This document shows, piece by piece, positions 26,152 to 34,462 of a stretch of DNA of 64,000 bases. Below the pieces are notes generated by a model that saw only the letters and a list, made by a program, of their open reading frames with translations, made no database searches and was not told where the DNA came from. Position numbers and translations under genes: made by a program. The stretch's first letter is position 1; each line of letters opens with the position of its first letter. Source of the DNA: Streptomyces sp. MH60 (GTDB lineage: Bacteria > Actinomycetota > Actinomycetes > Streptomycetales > Streptomycetaceae); contig NZ_MULI01000039.1 in the NCBI RefSeq assembly GCF_002939385.1, positions 1-64,000 of the forward strand, read 5' to 3'.

Positions 26152-26910
26152 ATGAAGGCTTCCCGTATCGCCGCCGCCGGCGCCGTGTCCGGCATCGCCG
26201 TCCTCGCCCTGTCCGCCCCCGCCTTCGCGCACGTCAGCGTGCAGCCGGAGGGCCCGGCCGCCAAGGGCGGCTACGCGGTCGTCGACTTCAAGGTCCCCAA
26301 CGAGCGTGACAACGCCTCCACCACCAAGCTGGAGGTCAACTTCCCGACCGACCACCCGCTGGCGTCCGTGATGCCGCAGCCGGTGCCGGGCTGGAAGGCC
26401 GAGGTCACCAAGGGCAAGCCGGCCAAGCCGCTGGAGTCGCACGGCAAGCAGATCACCGAGGTGGTCACCAAGGTGACCTGGACCGCCGACGGCAAGGGCG
26501 TCGAGCCCGGCTACTTCCAGAAGTTCCCGGTCTCCGTCGGCGCGCTGCCCGAGGACGCCGACCAGCTGGTGTTCAAGGCGATCCAGACGTACTCCGACAA
26601 GGAGGTCGTGCGCTGGATCGAGGTGCCGCAGGAGGGCCAGGAGGAGCCCGAGACCCCGGCGCCCGTGCTCAAGCTGTCGGCCGCCGAGGACGACGCCCAC
26701 GGCGCGTCGGGCTCCTCGGACGCGAAGGCCGACGACACCGAGGCGGCCGCGCAGAACACCGCCGCCGACGCCTCGTCGGACTCCGGCTCCGGCAACGGCA
26801 GTGACACCACCGCCCGGGTCCTCGGCATCGTCGGCATCGTCGTCGGTGCGGCGGGCGTCGGCTACGGCGTGCTGGCCGGCCGTCGGCGCGACTCCGGCGC
26901 GGCGGCGTAA
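26152..26910 (+). CDS. YcnI-family (DUF1775) copper-binding exported protein
   Basis: A 252-residue protein with a signal peptide (KASRIAAAGAVSGIAVLALS, cut before AHVSV), which places a histidine at the mature N-terminus (HVSVQPEGPAAKGGYAVVDF). YcnI proteins bind Cu(II) through that His. The conserved Trp in PVPGWKAEV is also present. A C-terminal Ala/Asp/Ser linker leads to a TM anchor (VLGIVGIVVGAAGVGYGVLA) and RRR tail. It is the first clear member of the copper cluster that continues with Sco, PCuAC and CopC-CopD, 132 bp upstream of the Sco gene. Confidence 0.88.
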   Translation: MKASRIAAAGAVSGIAVLALSAPAFAHVSVQPEGPAAKGGYAVVDFKVPNERDNASTTKLEVNFPTDHPLASVMPQPVPGWKAEVTKGKPAKPLESHGKQITEVVTKVTWTADGKGVEPGYFQKFPVSVGALPEDADQLVFKAIQTYSDKEVVRWIEVPQEGQEEPETPAPVLKLSAAEDDAHGASGSSDAKADDTEAAAQNTAADASSDSGSGNGSDTTARVLGIVGIVVGAAGVGYGVLAGRRRDSGAAA

Positions 26911-27042
26911 CGACGCCGCGCCGGTGCGTCGGCACCACCTCGCCGGCGCATCCTCACGTCCGGTGCGCGCCGGACACCGTCCGTCGGTCCTCCGACGGCC
27001 CCCGGCGCGCACCGGAGCACCTCACATCTGGGACATTTTTCT

Positions 27043-27693
27043 ATGCGCAAGAAGACGTTCGCCACGGCCGCCCTGCTCGCCGCCGCCTGCCTGACGCTGT
27101 CCGCCTGCGGCAGCGGCTCCGACAGCGACAAGCCCGTGACCGTGGTCTCCGAGGACAACAGCCAGCAGGCCGCCACCGTCCTCGACAAGCCCTTCGAGAA
27201 GCCCGACCTGGTCCTCACCGACACCCGGGGCAAGAAGTACGACCTCCGCGAGCAGACCGCCGGCAAGCCCACCCTGATCTACTTCGGCTACACCCACTGC
27301 CCCGACGTCTGCCCGCTGACCATGAACAACATCGCCGTGGCCAAGAAGCAGCTCCCCCAGGCGGAGCAGGACAAGCTCCGCGTCGTGTTCGTCAGCACCG
27401 ACCCGGAACGCGACACCCCGGCCGCGCTCGGCAAGTGGCTCAAGGGCATCGACGCGCAGATCGTCGGCCTCACCGGCGACTTCGACACCATCCAGGCGGG
27501 CGCCCGCACCCTCGGCATCTCGATCGATCCGCCGACCAAGGACAAGGACGGCAAGATCGTCTCGACCCACGGCACCCAGGTCGTCGCCTTCTCCCCGAAG
27601 TCCGACGCGGGCTACGTCCTCTACGGCGAGGACGCCACGGTCGACGACTACACCAAGGACCTCCCCAAGCTCATCAAGGGGCAGAACCCGTGA
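27043..27693 (+). CDS. sco: Sco/SenC copper metallochaperone lipoprotein
   Basis: A 216-residue lipoprotein: signal peptide with lipobox LSAC (Cys22), then a thioredoxin fold with the copper-binding HCPDVCP (C86, C90) and a His in STHGTQ (H176) as third ligand. In S. lividans the equivalent Sco passes copper for cytochrome c oxidase assembly and for GlxA-dependent development. The stop overlaps the GTG start of the PCuAC gene (GTGA), implying an operon. Confidence 0.92.
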   Translation: MRKKTFATAALLAAACLTLSACGSGSDSDKPVTVVSEDNSQQAATVLDKPFEKPDLVLTDTRGKKYDLREQTAGKPTLIYFGYTHCPDVCPLTMNNIAVAKKQLPQAEQDKLRVVFVSTDPERDTPAALGKWLKGIDAQIVGLTGDFDTIQAGARTLGISIDPPTKDKDGKIVSTHGTQVVAFSPKSDAGYVLYGEDATVDDYTKDLPKLIKGQNP

Positions 27694-28259
27694 GGCCGCC
27701 CGCGCGAGGGCCCGTGCGGCGGCCCGCGGGAAGGCTTGTGCGGCGGCCCGAGGGAAGGCCCGTGCGGCGCCGTCCCGCTCTCGCCGCCGTCGCGGTGATC
27801 GGCGCCCTGGCCCTCGCGGGCTGCGGCGGCTCGGACTCCGGCTCGGACTCCGCGGGCTCCGGCGCCGAACTCTCCGTCGGCACCGCCTACATGCCGCAGC
27901 CCGTCTCCGCCTCGATGGCGGCCGGGTTCCTCACGATCACCAACGAGGGCGACTCCGCGGACGAACTGACCTCCGTCACCAGCGAGGCCGGGGAGGTCAC
28001 CGTGCACGAGACCGTCGGCGGGACCATGAAGGAGGTCGACCGCCTGGAGGTCCCCGCCCACGGTCAGCTCGTGTTCAAGAGCGGCGGAAACCACCTGATG
28101 TTCGAGAAGCTGAAGCAGCAGCCGAAGCAGGGACAGTCCGTCGCCGTCGAACTGCACTTCGCGCACTCCGACCCCCTCACGGTCAAGCTGCCCGTGAAGG
28201 CGGCCACCTATCAGCCCACCACCGGACACTCCGGGCACTCCGAAGACTCCGGACACTGA
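27690..28259 (+). CDS. ecuC: PCu(A)C-family copper chaperone lipoprotein (ECuC-like)
   Basis: A 189-residue protein from the GTG at 27690, which overlaps the sco stop and follows aagggg. A GTG at 27762 preceded by gggaagg would give a neater signal peptide (MRRRPALAAVAVIGALALAG, then Cys), so the start is uncertain. The DNA between the two is a ~24-bp tandem repeat. Copper ligands are VTVHETVGGTM and GGNHLMF (PCuAC His/Met pattern), plus a His-rich tail (HSGHSEDSGH). In S. lividans, ECuC hands Cu(I) to Sco. Confidence 0.87.
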   Translation: MRPPARGPVRRPAGRLVRRPEGRPVRRRPALAAVAVIGALALAGCGGSDSGSDSAGSGAELSVGTAYMPQPVSASMAAGFLTITNEGDSADELTSVTSEAGEVTVHETVGGTMKEVDRLEVPAHGQLVFKSGGNHLMFEKLKQQPKQGQSVAVELHFAHSDPLTVKLPVKAATYQPTTGHSGHSEDSGH

Positions 28260-28272
28260 GGGAGGGACCACC

Positions 28273-30279
28273 TTGACGCAGACCATCGCCCCGCGCCTGC
28301 GGACCCTGGTGCTGCTGCTCCTGGCCGCGGCCTGCGCGCTGCTGGCCGGCGCCGGACCGGCCTCCGCGCACGCCGCGCTCACCGGCAGCGACCCCCGGGA
28401 GGGGGCGGTGGTCGACAGGGCTCCGGCCCAGGTGTCGCTCACCTTCTCCGAGTCGGTCTCCATGGACGACGACTCGCTGCGCGTCCTCGACCCCAAGGGC
28501 AAACGCGTCGACGACGGCAAGCCGTCCGGCACGGGCGGCACGACGTACTCCGTGAAACTGCACGCCGGGCTGCCCAACGGCACCTACACGGTGGCCTACC
28601 AGGTGGTCTCCGCGGACAGCCACCCCGTCTCCGGCGCCTACACCTTCTCCGTCGGCGCCCCTTCCGAGACCTCGGTCACCGTCTCCGGGCAGGAGGCGGG
28701 CGGCGGATTCGTCGGCGTTCTGTACGGCGTCGGACGGTACGTGTCGTACGCCGCCTTCGCCGTCCTGGTGGGCGGCGCCGCCTTCGTGCTCGCGTGCTGG
28801 CCACGCGGCTCCGGGGTGCGCGTCGTACAGCGGTTCGTCGTCTCCGGCTGGCTCGCGCTGACCGCCGCCACCCTCCTGCTCCTCCTGCTGCGCGGCTCCT
28901 ACACCGGTTCCGGGAAGGTCGCCGACGTCTTCGACCTGGGCCTGCTCGGCGAGGTGCTGCAGACCAAGGCCGGTGCCGCGCTGGTCTCCCGGCTGCTGCT
29001 GCTGGCGGCGGCCGCGCTGTTCATCGCCGTGCTCTTCGGCGCGTACGACAAGCGGGAGGACGACGAGAAGCGGGACCTCACCTTCGGGCTCGCGGTCGGC
29101 GGGAGCGTCGTGGCGGCGGGTCTCGCGGCGACCTGGGCGATGTCCGAGCACGCCTCCGTCGGTCTCCAGGCGGGCCTCGCCATGCCGGTCGACGTCGTCC
29201 ACCTGATCGCCGTCGCCACCTGGCTCGGCGGACTCACCGCGCTGCTCGTCGCCCTCTACCGCGGCCCGGCGGACACCCCGGTCCCCACCGTCGCCGTACG
29301 CCGGTTCTCGCGCGTCGCCTTCGGCAGCGTGATCGCGCTGGTGGTGACCGGCACCTACCAGTCCTGGCGCCAGCTCGGCTCCTGGACGGCCTTCACCGAC
29401 ACCCGGTACGGGCAGCTGCTCCTCGTGAAGATCGGGCTCGTGGCGGTGCTCGTCGGCGTCGCCTACTTCTCGCGCCGGTGGACGGCACAGCTGGCGGAGG
29501 CGACGCCGGCCGTCGCCGGGGCCGCGCGGGGCGCGGCGAAGGCGTCCGCGAAAGCCGCCGTGAAGGCGGCCTCCAAGACGGCCGGGAAGGCGTCCGCGAA
29601 GAGCTCCGGGAAGGAGACGGGCTCCGGGAAGGAGACGGGCTCCGGGAACGCGAAGGTCGCCGAGAAGGCGTCCGGCGCGGGAAAGGACTCCGGCGGCTCC
29701 CGGCGCGCCGCCCAGCTCGCCCGGCAGCGCGCGGCCGTGGACGCCGCCCGGCAGAAGCGGCAGCGGGACGCCGACCCGAACCGCTTCGGACTGCGCCGCT
29801 CCGTGCTCGCCGAGGCGGGCGTCGCCGTCGTCCTGCTCGTGGTGACCACCGTCCTGACCCAGACCGAGCCGGGCCGCACCGAGGAGGAGGCCAAGGCCGC
29901 CGGCACCTCCTCCGCCACCAGCACAGCGCCCTCCACCGGCGCGGTGACGCTGGACATGTCCTTCGACACGGGCAGCCAGAACGGCAAGGGCGTCATACGG
30001 GTCGAGCTCGACCCCGCCCGGGTCGGCGCCAACGCCATGCACCTCTATGTCGAGCGCCCGGACGGGACCGCCTTCGACATCCCCGAGGTGAAGGTGGCCC
30101 TCACCCAGAAGGCAAAGGACATCGGGCCCCTGCCCGTCGTCCCCGACCACATCACCACCGGCCACTGGTCGGCGAGCGGAGTGCAGATCCCGATGGCCGG
30201 CGACTGGGAAGTCGCCGTCACCGTGCGCACCTCCGCCATCGACCAGGTCACCGTCTCCAAGAACGCGCAGATCGGCTGA
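28273..30279 (+). CDS. CopC-CopD fusion, copper-binding membrane protein
   Basis: A 668-residue protein with a TTG start, preceded by ggagggaccacc. A signal peptide ends ASA-HAALTGSDP, giving the mature N-terminal His of CopC; the second site is SADSHPVSGAY. The CopC domain (~34-135) is followed by a CopD-type membrane domain with about 8 TM helices. A cytoplasmic Lys/Ala-rich linker (~415-490; KASAKAAVKAASKTAGKA, resembling histone H1 tails) and one more TM lead to a C-terminal extracytoplasmic YtkA-like domain (~565-668). Its place in the sco-ecuC-dtpA operon points to copper uptake or transfer at the membrane. Confidence 0.88.
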   Translation: MTQTIAPRLRTLVLLLLAAACALLAGAGPASAHAALTGSDPREGAVVDRAPAQVSLTFSESVSMDDDSLRVLDPKGKRVDDGKPSGTGGTTYSVKLHAGLPNGTYTVAYQVVSADSHPVSGAYTFSVGAPSETSVTVSGQEAGGGFVGVLYGVGRYVSYAAFAVLVGGAAFVLACWPRGSGVRVVQRFVVSGWLALTAATLLLLLLRGSYTGSGKVADVFDLGLLGEVLQTKAGAALVSRLLLLAAAALFIAVLFGAYDKREDDEKRDLTFGLAVGGSVVAAGLAATWAMSEHASVGLQAGLAMPVDVVHLIAVATWLGGLTALLVALYRGPADTPVPTVAVRRFSRVAFGSVIALVVTGTYQSWRQLGSWTAFTDTRYGQLLLVKIGLVAVLVGVAYFSRRWTAQLAEATPAVAGAARGAAKASAKAAVKAASKTAGKASAKSSGKETGSGKETGSGNAKVAEKASGAGKDSGGSRRAAQLARQRAAVDAARQKRQRDADPNRFGLRRSVLAEAGVAVVLLVVTTVLTQTEPGRTEEEAKAAGTSSATSTAPSTGAVTLDMSFDTGSQNGKGVIRVELDPARVGANAMHLYVERPDGTAFDIPEVKVALTQKAKDIGPLPVVPDHITTGHWSASGVQIPMAGDWEVAVTVRTSAIDQVTVSKNAQIG

Positions 30280-30286
30280 ACGCACC

Positions 30287-31663
30287 ATGGCTGACCAGTC
30301 CATCCCGGAGGCCCGGAACCACGGGGCGACCCGTGCGAAGCCCGGCGGCGACACCGGACCGACCGGGCCACTCGGCTCGGAGAGCACCGGGACCGCCAAG
30401 AACGCCCGGAGCACCACCGCTGCCGGAGGCATCTCACGCCGGCGACTGCTCGGCACCGCCGGTGCCACCGGGCTCGTCCTCGGCGCGGCGGGCGCCGCCG
30501 CGGGCCATGCCGCCGCGCCGTCCTCCGCCGCGTCTCCCCTCACCTCGCTCGGCAGCGAGCAGGCGATGTTTCACGGGAAACATCAGCCCGGCATCACCAC
30601 CCCCTTGCAGGCCCGCGGCCATCTCATCGCCTTCGACCTCGCGGCCGGGGCCGGCCGCAGGGAGGCCGCCGCGCTGCTGCGTCGCTGGTCCGACACGGCC
30701 CGGCGGCTGATGGCGGGCGAGCCGGCCGGAGGCCGGGACACGGACGTGGCCCGGGACGCCGGGCCCTCCTCGCTGACCGTCACCTTCGGGTTCGGGCACA
30801 GCTTCTTCGCCCGGACCGGCCTCGACAAGCAGCGCCCGGTCGCCCTCGATCCGCTCCCCGACTTCTCCTCCGATCACCTCGACAAGAACCGCAGCAACGG
30901 CGACCTGTGGGTGCAGATCGGCGCGGACGACGCCCTGGTGGCCTTCCACGCCCTGCGCGCGATCCAGCGGGACGCCGGGACGGCCGCCCGTGTCCGCTGG
31001 CAGATGAACGGCTTCAACCGTTCGCCCGGTGCCACCGCCCACCCCATGACGGCCCGCAACCTCATGGGCCAGGTCGACGGCACCCGCAACCCCAGGCCCG
31101 CCGAGGCCGACTTCGACCAGCGGATCTTCGTGCCGGAGGAGCCCGTGCCCGACAGGGGCGCTCCGGCCTGGATGGCGAACGGCTCCTACGCCGTCGTACG
31201 CCGCATCCGCATGCTCCTCGACGACTGGGAGAAGCTGTCGCTCAAGGCCCAGGAGGAGGTCATCGGGCGCCGCAAGTCCGACGGGGCACCGCTGTCCGCG
31301 GGGAGCGACGCCACCGAGACGACGGAGATGGACCTGGAGAAGACGGACGGCTCCGCAAAGCTCGTCGTTCCGATCAACGCCCACGCCCGCATCACCCGGC
31401 CCGACCAGAACGGCGGCGCGGCCATGGTCCGCCGGCCCTTCTCGTACCACGACGGCTTCGACGCCGACGGCGTCCCGGACGCCGGACTGCTCTTCATCTG
31501 CTGGCAGGCCGATCCACTGCGCGGCTTCGTGCCCGTCCAGCGCAAGCTGGACCGGGGCGACGCGCTGTCGCAGTTCATCCGGCACGAGGCGAGCGGCCTG
31601 TTCGCGGTCCCGGGCGGGGCGTCGGAGGGAGAGTACGTGGGGCAGCGGCTGCTGGAGGGGTGA
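30287..31663 (+). CDS. dtpA: Tat-exported DyP-type heme peroxidase (DtpA-like)
   Basis: A 458-residue protein. A long n-region precedes the twin-arginine signal SRRRLLGTAGATGLVLGAAG. The DyP fold shows NLMGQVDGTRNP (catalytic Asp in the GxxDG motif) and INAHARITRP with the likely proximal heme His, plus SYAVVRRIRM. In S. lividans, DtpA is encoded with Sco and ECuC and takes part in copper trafficking needed for GlxA maturation. A parS-like sequence lies within its coding region at 30568. Confidence 0.9.
   Translation: MADQSIPEARNHGATRAKPGGDTGPTGPLGSESTGTAKNARSTTAAGGISRRRLLGTAGATGLVLGAAGAAAGHAAAPSSAASPLTSLGSEQAMFHGKHQPGITTPLQARGHLIAFDLAAGAGRREAAALLRRWSDTARRLMAGEPAGGRDTDVARDAGPSSLTVTFGFGHSFFARTGLDKQRPVALDPLPDFSSDHLDKNRSNGDLWVQIGADDALVAFHALRAIQRDAGTAARVRWQMNGFNRSPGATAHPMTARNLMGQVDGTRNPRPAEADFDQRIFVPEEPVPDRGAPAWMANGSYAVVRRIRMLLDDWEKLSLKAQEEVIGRRKSDGAPLSAGSDATETTEMDLEKTDGSAKLVVPINAHARITRPDQNGGAAMVRRPFSYHDGFDADGVPDAGLLFICWQADPLRGFVPVQRKLDRGDALSQFIRHEASGLFAVPGGASEGEYVGQRLLEG
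30568..30581. promoter_or_regulatory. parS-like site inside dtpA (one mismatch)
   Basis: GTTTCACGGGAAAC differs at one position from the Streptomyces parS GTTTCACGTGAAAC. The flanks extend the palindrome (GAT...ATC). Confidence 0.45.
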
Positions 31664-31742
31664 AACCGCGACGCGTCACCCCCGGGAGGGGCTCGGGCGG
31701 GACGCGTGGGCCGCGCCTCCCCGGGCCCATTAGGGTGAGTAC

Positions 31743-32675
31743 ATGCCAGCCAGTTACGCGTATCTCGGCCCTGAAGGCACCTTCACCGAAGTCGCCCTGC
31801 GCACCCTCCCGGAGACGGCGACCCGGGAACTGGTCCCCTACGTCTCCGTGCAGTCCGCACTCGACGCGGTGCGCACCGGCGAGGCCGAGGCCGCGTTCGT
31901 GCCGATCGAGAACTCCGTCGAGGGCGGCATCACCACCACCCTCGACGAGCTGGTCGCCGGCCAGCCGCTGATGATCTACCGCGAGGTGCTGCTGTCCATC
32001 ACCTTCGCGCTGCTGGTCCGCCCCGGCACCAAGCTGTCGGACATCAAGACGGTCACCGCCCACCCGGCCGCGCAGCCCCAGGTCCGCAACTGGCTCAAGG
32101 CGCACCTCCCGGACGTCGCCTGGGAATCGGCCGCCTCCAACGCGGACGGCGCCCGCCTGGTGCAGGAGGGGCGGTACGACGCCGCCTTCGCCGGTGAGTT
32201 CGCCGCGGAGCGCTACGGCCTCGAGGTGCTGGAGGCCGACATCCACGACGCGGAGAACGCCCAGACGCGCTTCGTACTGGTGGGCCGCCCGGCCCGGCCC
32301 GCGGCACCGACCGGGGCGGACAAGACGTCGGTCGTACTCTGGCAGCGCGACGACCACCCCGGCGGCCTGCGTGATCTGCTGGGCGAGTTCGCCACCCGCG
32401 GTATCAACCTGATGCTGCTGCAGTCCCGCCCCACCGGTGCCGGCATCGGCAACTACTGCTTCTGCATCGACGCCGAGGGGCACATCTCCGACCGCCGGGT
32501 GGCCGACGCATTGATGGGCCTGAAGCGGACCTGCCTCCAGGTGCGCTACCTCGGGTCGTACCCGCGCGCGGAGGTCGAGCCCGCGGATGTGGACGCGCTG
32601 CGGCCGGGCACCTCGGACGAGGCGTTCGTGCAGGCGGCGGACTGGGTGGCGCGCTGCCAGGACGGCCGGTTCTGA
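31743..32675 (+). CDS. pheA: Prephenate dehydratase
   Basis: A 310-residue monofunctional enzyme that converts prephenate to phenylpyruvate in phenylalanine synthesis. The PDT domain begins SYAYLGPEGTFTEVAL and includes the conserved IENSVEGGI and the Thr-Arg-Phe catalytic motif (here QTRFVLVG). The C-terminal ACT domain (~200-285; LRDLLGEFATRGINLMLLQS) binds Phe for feedback inhibition. No chorismate mutase domain is present. It stands upstream of the DnaA-box-rich region before serS. Confidence 0.93.
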   Translation: MPASYAYLGPEGTFTEVALRTLPETATRELVPYVSVQSALDAVRTGEAEAAFVPIENSVEGGITTTLDELVAGQPLMIYREVLLSITFALLVRPGTKLSDIKTVTAHPAAQPQVRNWLKAHLPDVAWESAASNADGARLVQEGRYDAAFAGEFAAERYGLEVLEADIHDAENAQTRFVLVGRPARPAAPTGADKTSVVLWQRDDHPGGLRDLLGEFATRGINLMLLQSRPTGAGIGNYCFCIDAEGHISDRRVADALMGLKRTCLQVRYLGSYPRAEVEPADVDALRPGTSDEAFVQAADWVARCQDGRF

Positions 32676-33184
32676 CCGCCGGGCCTATCTGCTGATTTTC
32701 GTTGTCCACAGAAGTTATCCACAGGTCCGCTTCTCGACCTGGGGACAAGTCGACAACGAAGTGGCATTTGGTCGACAAATCCCCCTACGGGCCCCTACTT
32801 CACCCACAGAGGTCCAGGTCACCCTTCGTCCACCTGTTTCTTGCACCCCATTCTCCGGAGTGACACCGGGTGCCCCGTTTCCACTCGAAAGTGGGGGCGT
32901 GGAGGGTTTGGACAGCTCGGCTCCACGAATTGGGAACGATCACTTCCGTGCATCCACAGATCTTTCGCACACCCTGTGGATAACTTTCCCGGACTGTGGA
33001 TTCCTGTGGACAGCCACGCCCCAAGTCCCGTTCTCCACAAGGAGATCCGGTCAACCCGACGCCCATGCGACGCCTCGTTCCGGGGAGGCCGCAACGCGTC
33101 ATTGACCCGTCGGACGGGACGTGCGGGCCGCGTACGGCTAGAGCGGGTCGAGAGCCGACACCGCGCACCGGTAGCCTTGACCGC
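32676..33184. other. 509-bp intergenic region between pheA and serS
   Basis: No gene seen. It contains the cluster of DnaA boxes described separately and must hold the serS promoter at its right end. The region is less G+C-rich than coding DNA nearby. Confidence 0.6.
32702..33039. promoter_or_regulatory. Cluster of DnaA boxes
   Basis: Five sites fit (T/C)(T/C)(G/A/C)TCCACA: 32702-32710 (TTGTCCACA, +), 32715-32723 (TTATCCACA, +), 32975-32983 (TTATCCACA, -), 33005-33013 (CTGTCCACA, -) and 33031-33039 (TTCTCCACA, +). Near matches lie at 32950-32958 and 32995-33003. Clusters like this are known in Streptomyces outside oriC and can titrate DnaA; whether this one does is inference. Confidence 0.7.
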
Positions 33185-34462
33185 GTGATTGACCTTCGCC
33201 TGCTCCGTGAGGACCCCGACCGTGTGCGCGCCTCGCAGCGCGCCCGTGGAGAGGACGTCGCGCTCGTCGACTCCCTCCTGTCCGCCGACGAACGGCGCAG
33301 GTCGTCCGGCGTCCGTTTCGACGAGCTGCGCGCCGAGCAGAAGGGCCTCGGCAAGCTGATCGGCAAGGCCACCGGGGACGAGAAGGCCCAGCTCCTCAAG
33401 CGGGCGGAGCAGCTGAAGACCGACGTCAGGGCCGCCGACACCGAGCGCGACGCGGCCGACACCGAGACCCAGGAGCTGCTCCAGCGGCTCGGCAACCTCG
33501 TCCACCCCGACGTGCCCGTCGGCGGCGAGGAGGACTTCGTCACGCTGGAGACGCACGGCACGCACCGCGACTTCGCCGCCGAGGGCTTCGAGCCCAAGGA
33601 CCACCTGGAGCTGGGCCAGCTGCTCGGCGCCATCGACGTGGAGCGCGGCGCCAAGGTCTCCGGCTCGCGCTTCTACTTCCTGACCGGCGTGGGCGCCCTC
33701 CTGGAGCTGGCGCTGGTCAACGCGGCGATCGCGCAGGCCACGGCGGCCGGCTTCACGCCGATGCTGACCCCGGCGCTGGTGCGCCCGCAGTCGATGGCCG
33801 GCACCGGCTTCCTCGGCCAGGCCGCCCAGGACGTCTACCACCTCGACAAGGACGACCTGTACCTGGTCGGCACGTCCGAGGTGCCGCTCGCCGCGTACCA
33901 CATGGACGAGATCCTGGACGCCGAGCGCCTGCCGCTGCGCTACGCGGGCTTCTCGCCCTGCTTCCGCCGCGAGGCGGGCTCGCACGGCAAGGACACCCGG
34001 GGCATCTTCCGCGTGCACCAGTTCGACAAGGTCGAGATGTTCTCCTACGTCCTCCCCGAGGACTCGCAGGCCGAGCACCAGCGCCTGCTGGAGTGGGAGA
34101 AGCAGTGGCTGACGTCGCTGGAGCTGCCGTTCCGGGTGATCGACGTGGCCTCGGCCGACCTGGGGGCCTCGGCCGCGCGCAAGTACGACTGCGAGGCGTG
34201 GATCCCGACCCAGGGCAAGTACCGCGAGCTGACCTCGACCTCGGACTGCACCGAGTTCCAGTCCCGCCGGCTGTCGATCCGCGTCCGCGAGGGCAAGAAG
34301 GTCCGTCCGCTGGCCACGCTCAACGGCACGCTGTGCGCCGTTCCGCGCACGATCGTGGCGATCCTGGAGAACCACCAGCAGGCCGACGGTTCGGTCCGCG
34401 TGCCCGAGGTGCTGCGCCCGTACCTGGGCGGCCGGGAGGTCCTGGAGCCGGTGGCCAAGTGA
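33185..34462 (+). CDS. serS: Seryl-tRNA synthetase
   Basis: A 425-residue class II synthetase that charges tRNA-Ser (and tRNA-Sec) with serine. The N-terminal tRNA-binding coiled coil (~1-105) is followed by a core with motif 2 FRREAGSHGKDTRGIFRVHQ and motif 3 TLNGTLCAVPRTIVAILE. The GTG at 33185 gives VIDLRLLREDPDRVRASQ, the conserved N-terminus; the open frame further upstream is DnaA-box DNA. Its stop overlaps the start of the HAD gene (GTGA). Confidence 0.95.
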   Translation: MIDLRLLREDPDRVRASQRARGEDVALVDSLLSADERRRSSGVRFDELRAEQKGLGKLIGKATGDEKAQLLKRAEQLKTDVRAADTERDAADTETQELLQRLGNLVHPDVPVGGEEDFVTLETHGTHRDFAAEGFEPKDHLELGQLLGAIDVERGAKVSGSRFYFLTGVGALLELALVNAAIAQATAAGFTPMLTPALVRPQSMAGTGFLGQAAQDVYHLDKDDLYLVGTSEVPLAAYHMDEILDAERLPLRYAGFSPCFRREAGSHGKDTRGIFRVHQFDKVEMFSYVLPEDSQAEHQRLLEWEKQWLTSLELPFRVIDVASADLGASAARKYDCEAWIPTQGKYRELTSTSDCTEFQSRRLSIRVREGKKVRPLATLNGTLCAVPRTIVAILENHQQADGSVRVPEVLRPYLGGREVLEPVAK

